Source: an uncultured Bacteroidales bacterium (GTDB taxonomy: Bacteria; Bacteroidota; Bacteroidia; Bacteroidales; P3). Taken from it: a stretch of 64,000 nucleotides of DNA. Location of the stretch: NCBI GenBank assembly GCA_900316055.1, contig ONBK01000008.1:40200-104199 (forward strand), read 5' to 3'. A program made the position numbers and the translations under genes. Positions 56,493 to 64,000 of the stretch are shown here, in pieces. Numbering within the stretch: the first letter of the stretch is position 1; each line of letters opens with the position of its first letter. The notes below the pieces were generated by a model. It made no database searches and had not been told where the DNA came from. It was given only the letters and a program-made list of their open reading frames with translations.

Positions 56493-59219
56493 TTAGTAAA
56501 GATTAGGTAGATTATTATAAATTTCTTTTATATCCGAGATCATCTTGTTCATCAAAGTTTTAATTGCCATACCATCGATTTTTCTATATCTATAGATGTA
56601 ATGATTATCATAGCAACAGAATGGACCAGATTTCTCTATCTTGGTACCTTTGTAATATAATATATCACGATTGGGATGCACCTCTGTTGCGCCGTAAAAA
56701 TTAAGGAATTGTAGTGCCCCTTTATCATCGATTTCCCCTAATCTTTTAAAGCATTTATTAAGTTGGTTGTATTTTTCTTCACCTTTAACGATATCATCTT
56801 TGAAAATGCCCAGTTGGTTAATGCCATGCCTATATTGATTGCCTTGAATTACAATCTCATAGGTATTACTTTTTTCATTGCCAGGTCCTTCTCCATCACA
56901 AATCCAGGCTGCAATTTGCCCTACGCCTTGGTTTATAGCAATATTCAAATTGACCACCCTTTTCCCTTCTTCTTTTATCTTTCTATTTGAGTATTTGTCG
57001 ATAACTACAGCGGGAATCCCATTTTTCTTTAACTCATTCTTCAAATTTAGAGCGAACATTGAACACCGAAGTTTTATGTACAAGTCATGTAATCTTACCG
57101 ATTTAAGGTCTTCGATTGATTTGGACTCAAACAAGGTTGACTCTTCGTTGTTTTTCGGGAGGATTATATCCTTCAGCTGTACCAGATGTTCTACGAAGTC
57201 GCAATAATCTTTAATATAATGTAAGTGTTTATCATTTTCACTTTTGTAATATTTCGAAATGCTCTCCTTGATCTCGTTATATCCAACTATTTCCCATGGC
57301 TTAACATTATCTTTGTCTGGAAAATCGTCAGAAAGTGTCAACAGGATAAACCTGCAGCATTTGGAATCCTTTGCCTTTTTTACATATTCCTCTAATTGCT
57401 CCTTGTATGGAATACTCTTAACCTTGTTCTCAATCACAAGATCATACACTTTTTTTCCCTCTTCCTTGTGAAAAATGCAAATGTCAAAATTCTCTATTTC
57501 TCTTCCAAATTCATATTCTTGATTGTGATTCAATGGATAGGGAAGATGAAATTCTTTTTTTACGTTTTCGTTTATTACATTTATTAATGCTTCTTGATTT
57601 ACATTCCAAAGATATTCTAAAAAATTACTATGAAATAATTCTTTGGATCCCAGCGACATGCTGAAAATTGGATTATTCTTTAATTTTGTGATAATTGTTT
57701 CCATTTTCAGTTTCTCCCATACTTTGACCATCGCCCAGGTGTCGAGTTCGCAGTAGCGGAGAAGGGCTTCGCGGCTGGCGGCAGCTTCGTTGGGCGACAT
57801 GTCCTTGATGCGAGGGAAGATAGTCATGGCGTCGCCACCGTTCTGACAACGATCGTCGAGACTGTGGTAATCCAGTTCGGGGTCGCTGGGGAAGAGGGCG
57901 GGCAATACCTTTTTTATACTGAACGAGCCGTTCATAGCAGGCACATAATAATTGCCCTCGCGGAACGGCACGAGCAAATCCTTCATATTGGCGTGGATGT
58001 TCATCAGGTGCCCTGCCAAGTCGGGGTAGGAGCCGGCAAGGGACTTGATGACCATTCTCTCAAAAGCCATGTTGTATGCCAGCGAGCAGACATCGCAGGG
58101 GATGTCGTTGCACAGCTGTTCGGCCAGCGCGCGACGCGGGTCGCTGCCGTCGCTGGGGGCGAGAAACTCGCGGTGCTCGAAGGAAGCATCGGCACTTTTC
58201 TTGATATGCAGGGAGTACTGGAACGGCACCTGCTGGTAGGGATGCGTGCCGTCATACTGTGGCACGGCATCCTGCATCGTCTCGAAGTCGAGGAAATAGA
58301 GCGGATAGGTCAGCCCGTCGAGGAAGCGACGGATGCCCTCGCGGTTGATATACTCCTTGTTCGCCAGGGTGCATTCTATCTGCATCTGCTGGATGGGCGT
58401 GAGTTTTTGTTCCCGCATGTCGGCCAGCGTGATGCGTCCGGCGCGGTAGTTCTCCACCTTCTTGGAGAACCACATGCCGTAAAGGTCAAACACCGTAGGC
58501 TCCTCTGTCGGGATGCCGTGCTGTTGCATACAATGCTGGAGGAAGGCGCAACGGTAAGGCTTGTTGCAGTTGTCGGAGAGATCCATATCGGGCTCTTCCT
58601 CCTGCGACAGCAATTTCAGCGCCGTAGGCACACAGAGTGGCACTTTCGCCAGCTCGTCCTGCACAGCCTCGCGCATGTCGTTGATGACGAACAACTGCTG
58701 GATATCCAGAGCCCCATGACGCACATAGTCGCTGTTGAGACACACGAGGTTGATGCCCGTCACGTTGACGCCGCATTGTCGCAGGACCCATGTTTGATAG
58801 GCGATGTCGGGCAGGTATTTGTCCAGTTTCTCTTGGTTCCCGTTATCGTCCTTGGTGCCGGTGCTCTTCACCTCGTAGATGGCCCAGCCGTTGCCCTCGC
58901 GGCGCAACAGGTCGACGGCGCAGTAGCAGCCATCATGAGAGAAGGCCGCTTCGGCTATCACTGGCGTCCCATCGGCCATCAAATGGCGTGTTTTCTCAAT
59001 CATGGCGGCAAGGTCGAGTGAGCCATCAGCTTTGTGCGTGGTAACGTCAACGGTGTTAGGGAACAGACGTTTGGCCAGTTCCCCCACCTCGGTGCCTTTT
59101 TCAAAACGCGCCTGTGCCGCAGGGTCTACCTCCGCAGCAACCTCCGGATGGTAGACCCCAAGCCACAGGTTCTTCGGACACTGACAATAGGCAGTGTAGC
59201 GTGATTTAGAAATATTCAT
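56493..59219 (-). CDS. Fusion of a DUF2779 nuclease/exonuclease protein with a PD-(D/E)XK nuclease
   Basis: 908 residues. Residues 1-505 form a DUF2779 protein: N-terminal Cas4-like PD-(D/E)XK (VIAEAAF, D103, AIYEVKS with E116 and K118), cysteines C12, C14, C218, C224 and C230 that could hold an Fe-S cluster, and a DnaQ-like DEDD part (FLDFETMQD with D311 and E313, LAYNMAFERM, RYCELDTWAMVKVWE). At Met506 the protein changes to METIITKLKNNPIFSMSLG..., a PDDEXK_4-type nuclease with D579 (FDICIF) and E597/K599 (VIENKVKS). The coding sequence switches abruptly from GC-rich, like its neighbours, to strongly AT-rich at the same codon. Both nuclease sites look intact. Substrate and role unknown; defence is a guess. 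Confidence 0.85.
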   Translation of the reverse strand: MNISKSRYTAYCQCPKNLWLGVYHPEVAAEVDPAAQARFEKGTEVGELAKRLFPNTVDVTTHKADGSLDLAAMIEKTRHLMADGTPVIAEAAFSHDGCYCAVDLLRREGNGWAIYEVKSTGTKDDNGNQEKLDKYLPDIAYQTWVLRQCGVNVTGINLVCLNSDYVRHGALDIQQLFVINDMREAVQDELAKVPLCVPTALKLLSQEEEPDMDLSDNCNKPYRCAFLQHCMQQHGIPTEEPTVFDLYGMWFSKKVENYRAGRITLADMREQKLTPIQQMQIECTLANKEYINREGIRRFLDGLTYPLYFLDFETMQDAVPQYDGTHPYQQVPFQYSLHIKKSADASFEHREFLAPSDGSDPRRALAEQLCNDIPCDVCSLAYNMAFERMVIKSLAGSYPDLAGHLMNIHANMKDLLVPFREGNYYVPAMNGSFSIKKVLPALFPSDPELDYHSLDDRCQNGGDAMTIFPRIKDMSPNEAAASREALLRYCELDTWAMVKVWEKLKMETIITKLKNNPIFSMSLGSKELFHSNFLEYLWNVNQEALINVINENVKKEFHLPYPLNHNQEYEFGREIENFDICIFHKEEGKKVYDLVIENKVKSIPYKEQLEEYVKKAKDSKCCRFILLTLSDDFPDKDNVKPWEIVGYNEIKESISKYYKSENDKHLHYIKDYCDFVEHLVQLKDIILPKNNEESTLFESKSIEDLKSVRLHDLYIKLRCSMFALNLKNELKKNGIPAVVIDKYSNRKIKEEGKRVVNLNIAINQGVGQIAAWICDGEGPGNEKSNTYEIVIQGNQYRHGINQLGIFKDDIVKGEEKYNQLNKCFKRLGEIDDKGALQFLNFYGATEVHPNRDILYYKGTKIEKSGPFCCYDNHYIYRYRKIDGMAIKTLMNKMISDIKEIYNNLPNLY

Positions 59220-59241
59220 ATTATAGTGTTGTTATTTGCCG

Positions 59242-59249
59242 CAAATATA
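59242..59249 (-). promoter_or_regulatory. -7 element TATATTTG of the DUF2779 fusion gene
   Basis: Plus-strand CAAATATA, 23 bp before the ATG. A second match (CAAAGTTA, 59327-59334) lies further upstream. Confidence 0.65.
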
Positions 59250-59596
59250 AGAAATTTTTTCGACTAAAATGTTAAAAAATTGTTTTTTCTTCGAATCTCA
59301 TACGTTATGGTTTCAAAAATCATGTGCAAAGTTACAAAAAAATATTAAATATTCCAAATTAAAAACACAAAAAACTATCCTGTAGTTAATTATAGACACA
59401 ACCATCACAATTATATATGCAATATCTGTCTCAATGGAACTACGAATTAAATGTTTGGACCCAAAGCAATGAACTTGCGACACGAAACGCGGAGGGTGTC
59501 ATAATAAGGATCTATTGTAATCCAAAAAATTCATATAATTTTATGGATTATAATCCCATAAAATATTATAATTTCTTGGATTATGAAAAATATTTG
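59250..59596. other. AT-rich interval without a supported gene
   Basis: About 350 bp, markedly AT-rich compared with the genes on both sides. It contains near-repeats around TTATGGATTATAATCCCATA and ATTTCTTGGATTAT. An open frame (59417-59617) overlaps the next promoter and resembles nothing I know. It may be residual foreign DNA linked to the AT-rich half of the fusion gene. Confidence 0.5.
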
Positions 59597-59604
59597 TATC
59601 TTTG
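59597..59604 (+). promoter_or_regulatory. -7 element TATCTTTG of the TonB-dependent receptor gene
   Basis: TATCTTTGCA. The leader to the ATG at 59724 is about 110 nt and contains a hairpin CTGCC-ATTTT-GGCAG (59646-59660), so post-transcriptional control is possible. I did not see the cobalamin riboswitch B12-box. Confidence 0.7.
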
Positions 59605-59723
59605 CATCATGTTTTAAATTATCCAGCGTTTTGCATTTTCTGCGACTGCCATTTTGGCAGAAGGGCGGTTGTGGCATGATTGTTGTCATTTCCTGTACAG
59701 AGTTTAACAAAAAAAAACAATCG

Positions 59724-61727
59724 ATGAACAGACACATCTACAAACCCATGTGCGCGTTCCGGTTCCGGCGCTTCTGCCGTGCCAAGTGGGCGGCCTACAG
59801 CTCGATGCACCGCGAGGTGACCATCGGACGGCTGGCAGCTCGCGTGGCCGACAGCAGCCTTGCCAAAGGTGCCGCCACCTTGGCGCTGGCCATCACCCTC
59901 TCGCAGGGCAACCTCATGGCACAGAGCGACGACGACCGCGAGACACGCACCCTGCCGGAGGTCACCATCACCCTCGGCACCGACAGCCTCGCTTTCGAGG
60001 CAGAGCCTGCGGCGGTTCTCACCGCAGATGATTTCCAACAATCCACCATTCATTCCATTGGCGACCTCGTGGCGCAACTGCCCGGGGTGGACCTCCGTGT
60101 TCGCGGTGGGGGCGACGTGCAGGGGGACCTCTCGATGCGCGGTGGCACCTTCGACCAGATGCTCATCCTGCTGGGTGGCATCAACCTCACCGATGCCCAG
60201 ACGGGGCACCATAGCCTCGACATTCCCATCGACATTACGATGGTGGAGCGCGTCGAGCTGCTGACACCCGCACAATGTATGGCACGCGGCATCGTGGCCT
60301 TCTGCGGCGCGGTGAATATCATTGTCTGCGAGCAGTACCGCGACCGACTGCTGGCCGACATCAGTGGCGGTAGCTATGGTAGCGCCAATGCCTCGTTGCT
60401 AGGCACAAAAGCCCTCGGCCACTGGACGCTGACGGGGGCGGCGGCCTATCACCGAAGCGACGGCTACCGCGAGAACAGCGACTACCAGCATGGTAGCCTC
60501 TTCCTGCAGGCCATGCGTCACAACGACCGCAGCGATTGGCATCTGCAACTCGGCGGCCAGATGAAAGACTTTGGCAGCGCAGGGTTCTACTCCACCACCT
60601 ATCCCGACCAGTACGAGGCCACACGCACCCTCACCGCCTCGGCTTCGGGCTCTTTCAAGCTCTCATCGTACCACTTTCAAGTTGCCGCCTACGGGAGACT
60701 GCACGGCGACCGTTTCGAGCTGTTCCGCAACGGCTATGTCGACAGCGTACCCTCATGGTACAGCGGGCATAACCACCACCTCTCCTCTCTCGCCGGAGCA
60801 CGGGTGCGCATGGTGAAGCCGCTGGGCTTCGGCAAGCTGATGGCCGGTGCCGAGGTGCGTCGCGAGGGTATCTGGAGCAATGTCCTCGGCACAGCCGACA
60901 GCACGCTACCCCACCCCTACACCCATTCTGCCAACCGGACCTCGGCAACCCTCTTTGGCGGATATGGCTTTTCTTACAGGAAATTCAGCGCCGAGGGCGT
61001 CGCCCAGGTGCTCTACAACACCCATTTCGGCACAGACTTCGCGCTGTCGGCAGATTTGCACTACTCTTTTCTCAATTTTCAGATTGCCAGGACCTACCGT
61101 CTACCCTCTTTTACCGACCTTTATTACCAGGGAGCCAACCAAATCGCCAACTTCCACCTCGCCCCCGAGAGCAGCACAAATATCGAGCTGAAGGTGGAAC
61201 AACACCTTGCCCCATTCCACTTTCAATTCTCCACCTACTATCGTGCCGGGCAGGACATCATCGACTGGGTGCGGCAACCCTCGGTCGAGATGTGGTACTC
61301 GATGAACCACACCGCTGTCGATGCCTTCGGGCTCGACCTTCAGACGGACTTCCGCATCTCCATCCTTGACATTCAGCTCAACTATTCTTTCTGCCATATC
61401 GTCCAAGATGCGGGCGAGTGGATTTCCGGATCGGCCCTCGACTATTTGAGGCACCAGCTACACTCCACACTAACCCTGGGCCTCGCCCCCTTCACCATTA
61501 GCCTCACCTCTGCCTATCGCTTCCGCGAGGGCCATTACGTGCTTGCCGACGGAAAGACGGAGCCCTACGGAGGTGTGCTGTTGGCCGATGCTCGTGTATC
61601 GTACACCCTCAGCCACACCACCTTCTATCTTGAGGGGCACAACCTCCTCAATACCGCCTGGCGAGACCACGGTGGCGTTCCCCAGCCGGGGTTAACGCTG
61701 CTGGCAGGTGTTCGGCTGAATGTATGA
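59724..61727 (+). CDS. TonB-dependent outer-membrane receptor with extended N-terminal signal region
   Basis: 667 residues, so a small receptor. The start at MNRHIYKPMCAFRFRRFCRA is downstream of the promoter; longer frames begin inside it. The signal region is unusually long (about 65 residues): a basic aromatic part (RFRRFCRAKWAAYSSMHREV), then TIGRLAARVAD, then a hydrophobic core ending NLMAQ. It resembles extended signal regions I recall on other Bacteroidota receptors. The plug begins LPEVTITLGTDSLAF and has VAQLPGVDLRVRGGGDVQ and LLGGINLTDAQ. The barrel ends AGVRLNV. The substrate could be a siderophore or a cobalamin-like compound. Confidence 0.92.
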   Translation: MNRHIYKPMCAFRFRRFCRAKWAAYSSMHREVTIGRLAARVADSSLAKGAATLALAITLSQGNLMAQSDDDRETRTLPEVTITLGTDSLAFEAEPAAVLTADDFQQSTIHSIGDLVAQLPGVDLRVRGGGDVQGDLSMRGGTFDQMLILLGGINLTDAQTGHHSLDIPIDITMVERVELLTPAQCMARGIVAFCGAVNIIVCEQYRDRLLADISGGSYGSANASLLGTKALGHWTLTGAAAYHRSDGYRENSDYQHGSLFLQAMRHNDRSDWHLQLGGQMKDFGSAGFYSTTYPDQYEATRTLTASASGSFKLSSYHFQVAAYGRLHGDRFELFRNGYVDSVPSWYSGHNHHLSSLAGARVRMVKPLGFGKLMAGAEVRREGIWSNVLGTADSTLPHPYTHSANRTSATLFGGYGFSYRKFSAEGVAQVLYNTHFGTDFALSADLHYSFLNFQIARTYRLPSFTDLYYQGANQIANFHLAPESSTNIELKVEQHLAPFHFQFSTYYRAGQDIIDWVRQPSVEMWYSMNHTAVDAFGLDLQTDFRISILDIQLNYSFCHIVQDAGEWISGSALDYLRHQLHSTLTLGLAPFTISLTSAYRFREGHYVLADGKTEPYGGVLLADARVSYTLSHTTFYLEGHNLLNTAWRDHGGVPQPGLTLLAGVRLNV

Positions 61728-61786
61728 TTGTTCGAGCGACTGACAAGATGGCAGAGTGGACTTTCCTATCTGAGAGGGGGAAAGGA

Positions 61787-61816
61787 AAGGGTGCCAGAGT
61801 TGGAACTGGCACCCTT
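61787..61816. other. Hairpin downstream of the receptor gene
   Basis: AAGGGTGCCAG (61787-61797) and CTGGCACCCTT (61806-61816), perfect 11-bp stem with 8-nt loop. There is no T-run directly after it, so it is not a classical terminator. Confidence 0.6.
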
Positions 61817-62041
61817 GGGAATATCCCATTGGGTTGGAAGAACCCAGTGGGGCGATGGGTTTAATGGAGAGATTGGGTTATTGTTTTGTCAGGGTGTAGG
61901 TGATACCCCCAAATCTCTACAAGGGGGGTATTTTTTTTAACATTTTTTTCAAAAAATGTCACCTCTTTGCATGAAAAATGCCTCCAGACAGGATGAAATC
62001 TACAAGCCACGAAATCAATACCTTCTCCTTACCAACTCCTA

Positions 62042-62080
62042 ACCAACTCCTACCGCGGTAGGAGTTGGTAGGGTGTTGAT
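62042..62080. repeat. Second copy of the CCAACTCCTACC palindrome
   Basis: A 28-base perfect palindrome (62042-62069) followed by TAGGGTGTTG. The first 38 bases match the element at 20168-20205 except for about two positions. A partial copy ACCAACTCCTA precedes it (62029-62040). It lies in a 516-bp gene-free stretch between the receptor and htpG. Confidence 0.85.
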
Positions 62081-62140
62081 AGGGGGTTGGCAGGGGGTTG
62101 GGACTGACAAAATGGCAGTCGGGTACTTGTGGCACAGTAG

Positions 62141-62230
62141 TTGATTGCTTGATTGCTTGAATGTGTAATTGTTTGAATGGCTAATGTGGCCTCCATAAGC
62201 ACTTGCACAATAAAACAATCAAGCAATCAA
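62141..62230. repeat. Inverted pair of CAATCAAG-family tracts upstream of htpG
   Basis: TTGATTGCTTGATTG (62141-62155) is the exact reverse complement of CAATCAAGCAATCAA (62216-62230). The second copy ends 13 bp before the htpG ATG, so the htpG mRNA leader could fold it into a 15-bp stem. Confidence 0.82.
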
Positions 62231-62243
62231 ACAATAATAGGAT

Positions 62244-64000
62244 ATGCAAGGCAAACTTAACGTACAGACCGAGAACATCTTCCCGGTAATTAAAAAGTTC
62301 CTCTATTCGGACCACGAGATTTTCCTGCGCGAGCTCATCAGCAACGCCGTCGATGCCACGCAGAAACTCAAGACATTAAGCACCCGCGGCGACTTCAAGG
62401 GCGAGTTGGGCGACCTCACCATCGACGTGAAGATCGACTCGAAGAAGAAGACCCTCACCGTCAGCGACCGCGGCATCGGCATGACGGCCGACGAGGTGGA
62501 GAAGTACATCAACCAGATAGCCTTCAGCGGCGTCACCGACTTCATGGAGAAGTACAAGGACAGTCACGAACCGCTGATAGGACATTTTGGCTTGGGCTTC
62601 TACAGCGCCTTCATGGTCAGCGACAAGGTGGAAATCTTTACCAAATCATGGAAGGAAGAGCCGGCACAGCACTGGAGCTGTGAAGGCAATCCAGAGTTCA
62701 GCATGGAGGAAGATAAGAAGGCCGATCGCGGCACCGATATCGTGCTGCATATCGCTGACGATTGCAAGGAGTTCCTTGAAGAGGGAACCATCCTGCAGCT
62801 ACTGAAGAAGTACTGCCGCTTCATGCCAGTAGCCATCCGCTTCGGCGAGGAGACCGTCTGGGTCGACAGCGAGACCGAGTGCGACAAAGATGGCAAGCCC
62901 AAACGCGTGGAAAAGAAACAGCCCCGCATCATCAATGACCCCGATCCTGCATGGAAGAAGAGTCCCTCGAGCCTCACCGACGAGGATTACAAGAAGTTCT
63001 ACCACGAGCTGTTCCCCATGAACTTCGAGGAACCGCTGTTCCAGATTCACCTCAACGTCGACTACCCCTTCAACCTGACGGGCATCCTCTACTTCCCGAA
63101 GGTGCGCAAGACTATCGACCCCAACCGCAACAAGATTCAGCTCTACTGCAACCAGGTCTTTGTTACCGACCAGGTGGAAGGCGTGGTGCCCGACTACCTG
63201 ATGCTGCTGCACGGTGTGCTCGACAGCCCCGATATCCCGCTGAACGTCAGCCGCAGCTACCTGCAGAGCGACAGCAACGTGAAGAAGATTTCCCAGCATA
63301 TCAGCAAGAAAGTGGCCGACAAACTGGAAGAGATGTCGAAAAAGAAAGAGGGAGAAGAGAAGAGTGCGTTGGAAGAGAAGTGGGATGATATTAAAATATT
63401 TGTCCAGTACGGCATGCTCACTGACGAAAAATTCTGCGAGCGCGCCATGAAGTTCTACTTGCTCAAGGGTGTGGACGGCAGTTACTATACCCTCGACAGC
63501 TATCGTGAGAAAATCAAAGCCCTTCAAACGGACAAGGACAAGACCGTCTGCTATCTCTACGCCAGCAACGCCGAAGAGGAGCACGCCTATATCGAGAAGG
63601 CCAAAGAAAAGGGCTACGATGTGTTGCTGATGGATTCGCCCCTCGAGAGCCACTTCATCAATCTTCTCGAGCAGAAGATAGAGAAGAGCCGCTTTGTTCG
63701 CGTGGACAGCGACACGGTGGAGAAACTCATCCCCCACGACGACAATATCCCTGAGAAACTCAGCAAGGAGGAGAAGGAGAAGTTGCAGCCCATCATCGAG
63801 GGCGAGATTGACAAGCAGAAGTTCACAGTCCAGCTCGAGAGCCTCGAAGAGAGCGACGCCCCCATGCAGGTGACGCAGAGCGAGTTCATGCGCCGCTACC
63901 GCGAGATGGCGCAGACCTCGGGCGGTGGCATGGGCTTCTACGGCGAACTGCCGGAGAGCTACAACCTCGTGGTCAACATCAACCACCCGCTCATCGGCCG
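62244..64000 (+). CDS. htpG: Chaperone protein HtpG (Hsp90), 3' end outside window
   Basis: ATP-dependent chaperone. The frame is open from MQGKLNVQTENIFPVIKKFL to the end of the window (585 residues seen). The N-terminal ATPase motifs are FLRELISNAVDATQKLKTL, SDRGIGMTADEVEKYINQIA and GHFGLGFYSAFMVSDKVEIF, the last split only by the description limit; the middle domain has LTGILYFPKVRKTID and PLNVSRSYLQSD, with the catalytic Arg-containing loop. The gene needs roughly another 90-110 codons downstream. The start codon follows the CAATCAAG-family repeat directly. No heat-shock promoter element could be identified. Confidence 0.97.
   Translation, partial: MQGKLNVQTENIFPVIKKFLYSDHEIFLRELISNAVDATQKLKTLSTRGDFKGELGDLTIDVKIDSKKKTLTVSDRGIGMTADEVEKYINQIAFSGVTDFMEKYKDSHEPLIGHFGLGFYSAFMVSDKVEIFTKSWKEEPAQHWSCEGNPEFSMEEDKKADRGTDIVLHIADDCKEFLEEGTILQLLKKYCRFMPVAIRFGEETVWVDSETECDKDGKPKRVEKKQPRIINDPDPAWKKSPSSLTDEDYKKFYHELFPMNFEEPLFQIHLNVDYPFNLTGILYFPKVRKTIDPNRNKIQLYCNQVFVTDQVEGVVPDYLMLLHGVLDSPDIPLNVSRSYLQSDSNVKKISQHISKKVADKLEEMSKKKEGEEKSALEEKWDDIKIFVQYGMLTDEKFCERAMKFYLLKGVDGSYYTLDSYREKIKALQTDKDKTVCYLYASNAEEEHAYIEKAKEKGYDVLLMDSPLESHFINLLEQKIEKSRFVRVDSDTVEKLIPHDDNIPEKLSKEEKEKLQPIIEGEIDKQKFTVQLESLEESDAPMQVTQSEFMRRYREMAQTSGGGMGFYGELPESYNLVVNINHPLIG

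Noticed and set aside
57864-59021. Plus-strand open frame of 385 residues opposite the DUF2779 half
   Set aside because: Shadow frame restricted to the GC-rich half; no domain recognised.
52537-59219. A complete known defence island
   Set aside because: No restriction-modification, Cas, toxin-antitoxin or other named defence gene could be identified; only the general character (nucleases, ATPase, composition shift) suggests an accessory region.
59417-59617. Possible small protein of 66 residues upstream of the receptor gene
   Set aside because: It overlaps the receptor's promoter element, has Asn/Tyr-rich random-looking sequence and no relatives I know; kept only as an AT-rich interval.
59605-59723. 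Cobalamin riboswitch upstream of the receptor
   Set aside because: The leader is about 110 nt and I could not find the B12-box or the other conserved parts; only a small hairpin is visible.
62799-63986. Minus-strand open frame of 395 residues opposite htpG
   Set aside because: htpG is open from its ATG to the window end with all Hsp90 motifs; the antisense frame is a codon-bias artefact.

Overview
The window looks like a chromosomal segment of an anaerobic member of the Bacteroidales (Bacteroidota). Several things point that way. Many genes carry the TAnnTTTG -7 promoter element of that phylum, usually as TATCTTTG or TATTTTTG, with TTTG about 19 bp upstream where I checked it. A C10 peptidase ends in a type IX secretion sorting domain. 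HydG indicates [FeFe]-hydrogenase maturation. There are typical Bacteroidota families (DUF3857-transglutaminase, HU-SPOR, LysM plus periplasmic-binding-like, DUF3109) and no useful Shine-Dalgarno sequences. No rRNA, CRISPR array, prophage or intact transposase was found. I cannot name a genus.

Layout. 1-3.4 kb: the 3' part of mutS and a six-gene tRNA cluster. 3.5-4.7 kb: rpsF-rpsR-rplI. 5-10 kb: a secreted C10 protease, an orphan histidine kinase, the mtnN-luxS methyl-recycling pair and a small outer-membrane barrel. 10-14.9 kb: hydG with its TM1266-type regulator, another barrel, a HerA-like ATPase and a small secreted protein. 15-18.5 kb: two DUF3857/transglutaminase proteins. 18.6-24.3 kb: tRNA-Gln, rfbB, a coupled BlaI-BlaR/TonB-LRR lipoprotein operon, then a HAD phosphatase, a barrel and a hotdog protein. 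24.3-29.3 kb (minus): guaA, a LysM protein, lpxC and lpxA. 29.4-33.8 kb: five tightly coupled genes from an M16 protease to lspA. 33.8-36 kb: tRNA-Phe, a two-component pair and a thioesterase. 36-42 kb: uvrA, a secreted C1 peptidase and a B12-binding radical SAM protein. 42-48.4 kb (minus): deoxynucleoside kinase, kdsB, HU-SPOR, trmB, yebC, rsmI, mgtC-like and a lipocalin-like lipoprotein. 48.5-52.5 kb: nadC, yihY-like, rlmL-like and a shortened queG. 52.5-59.2 kb (minus) is the most accessory-looking stretch: a triple zinc-ribbon protein, an N-terminally truncated HAD gene, a 5'-nucleotidase, an AAA ATPase with an LRR partner, and a 908-residue fusion of a DUF2779 nuclease with a second PD-(D/E)XK nuclease. 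59.7-64 kb: a TonB-dependent receptor and htpG, which runs off the end.

Two things stand out. First, very short tandem repeats with 7-9 bp units lie between genes and also, in frame, inside conserved genes. The same unit families recur at unlinked loci: AATTCTC, CAATCAAG, CTAGTTNNA, TTTCACT/TTTCCAC, ATACTCCGA. They replace or extend loops in a response regulator, its kinase, queG, rlmL and a HerA-like ATPase, and they make up parts of signal peptides. Longer palindromic elements show similar behaviour: one is inserted in frame in mtnN, and another occurs at both 20.2 kb and 62.05 kb. Second, the DUF2779 fusion has an abrupt change of base composition exactly at an internal Met codon. This suggests that a complete foreign nuclease gene was joined to a resident one.

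Most housekeeping calls are secure. Several starts were moved from the longest possible frame because a promoter lies inside it or because family alignment starts later. Statements that a region is missing or extra relative to a family come from memory of those families, not from an alignment.
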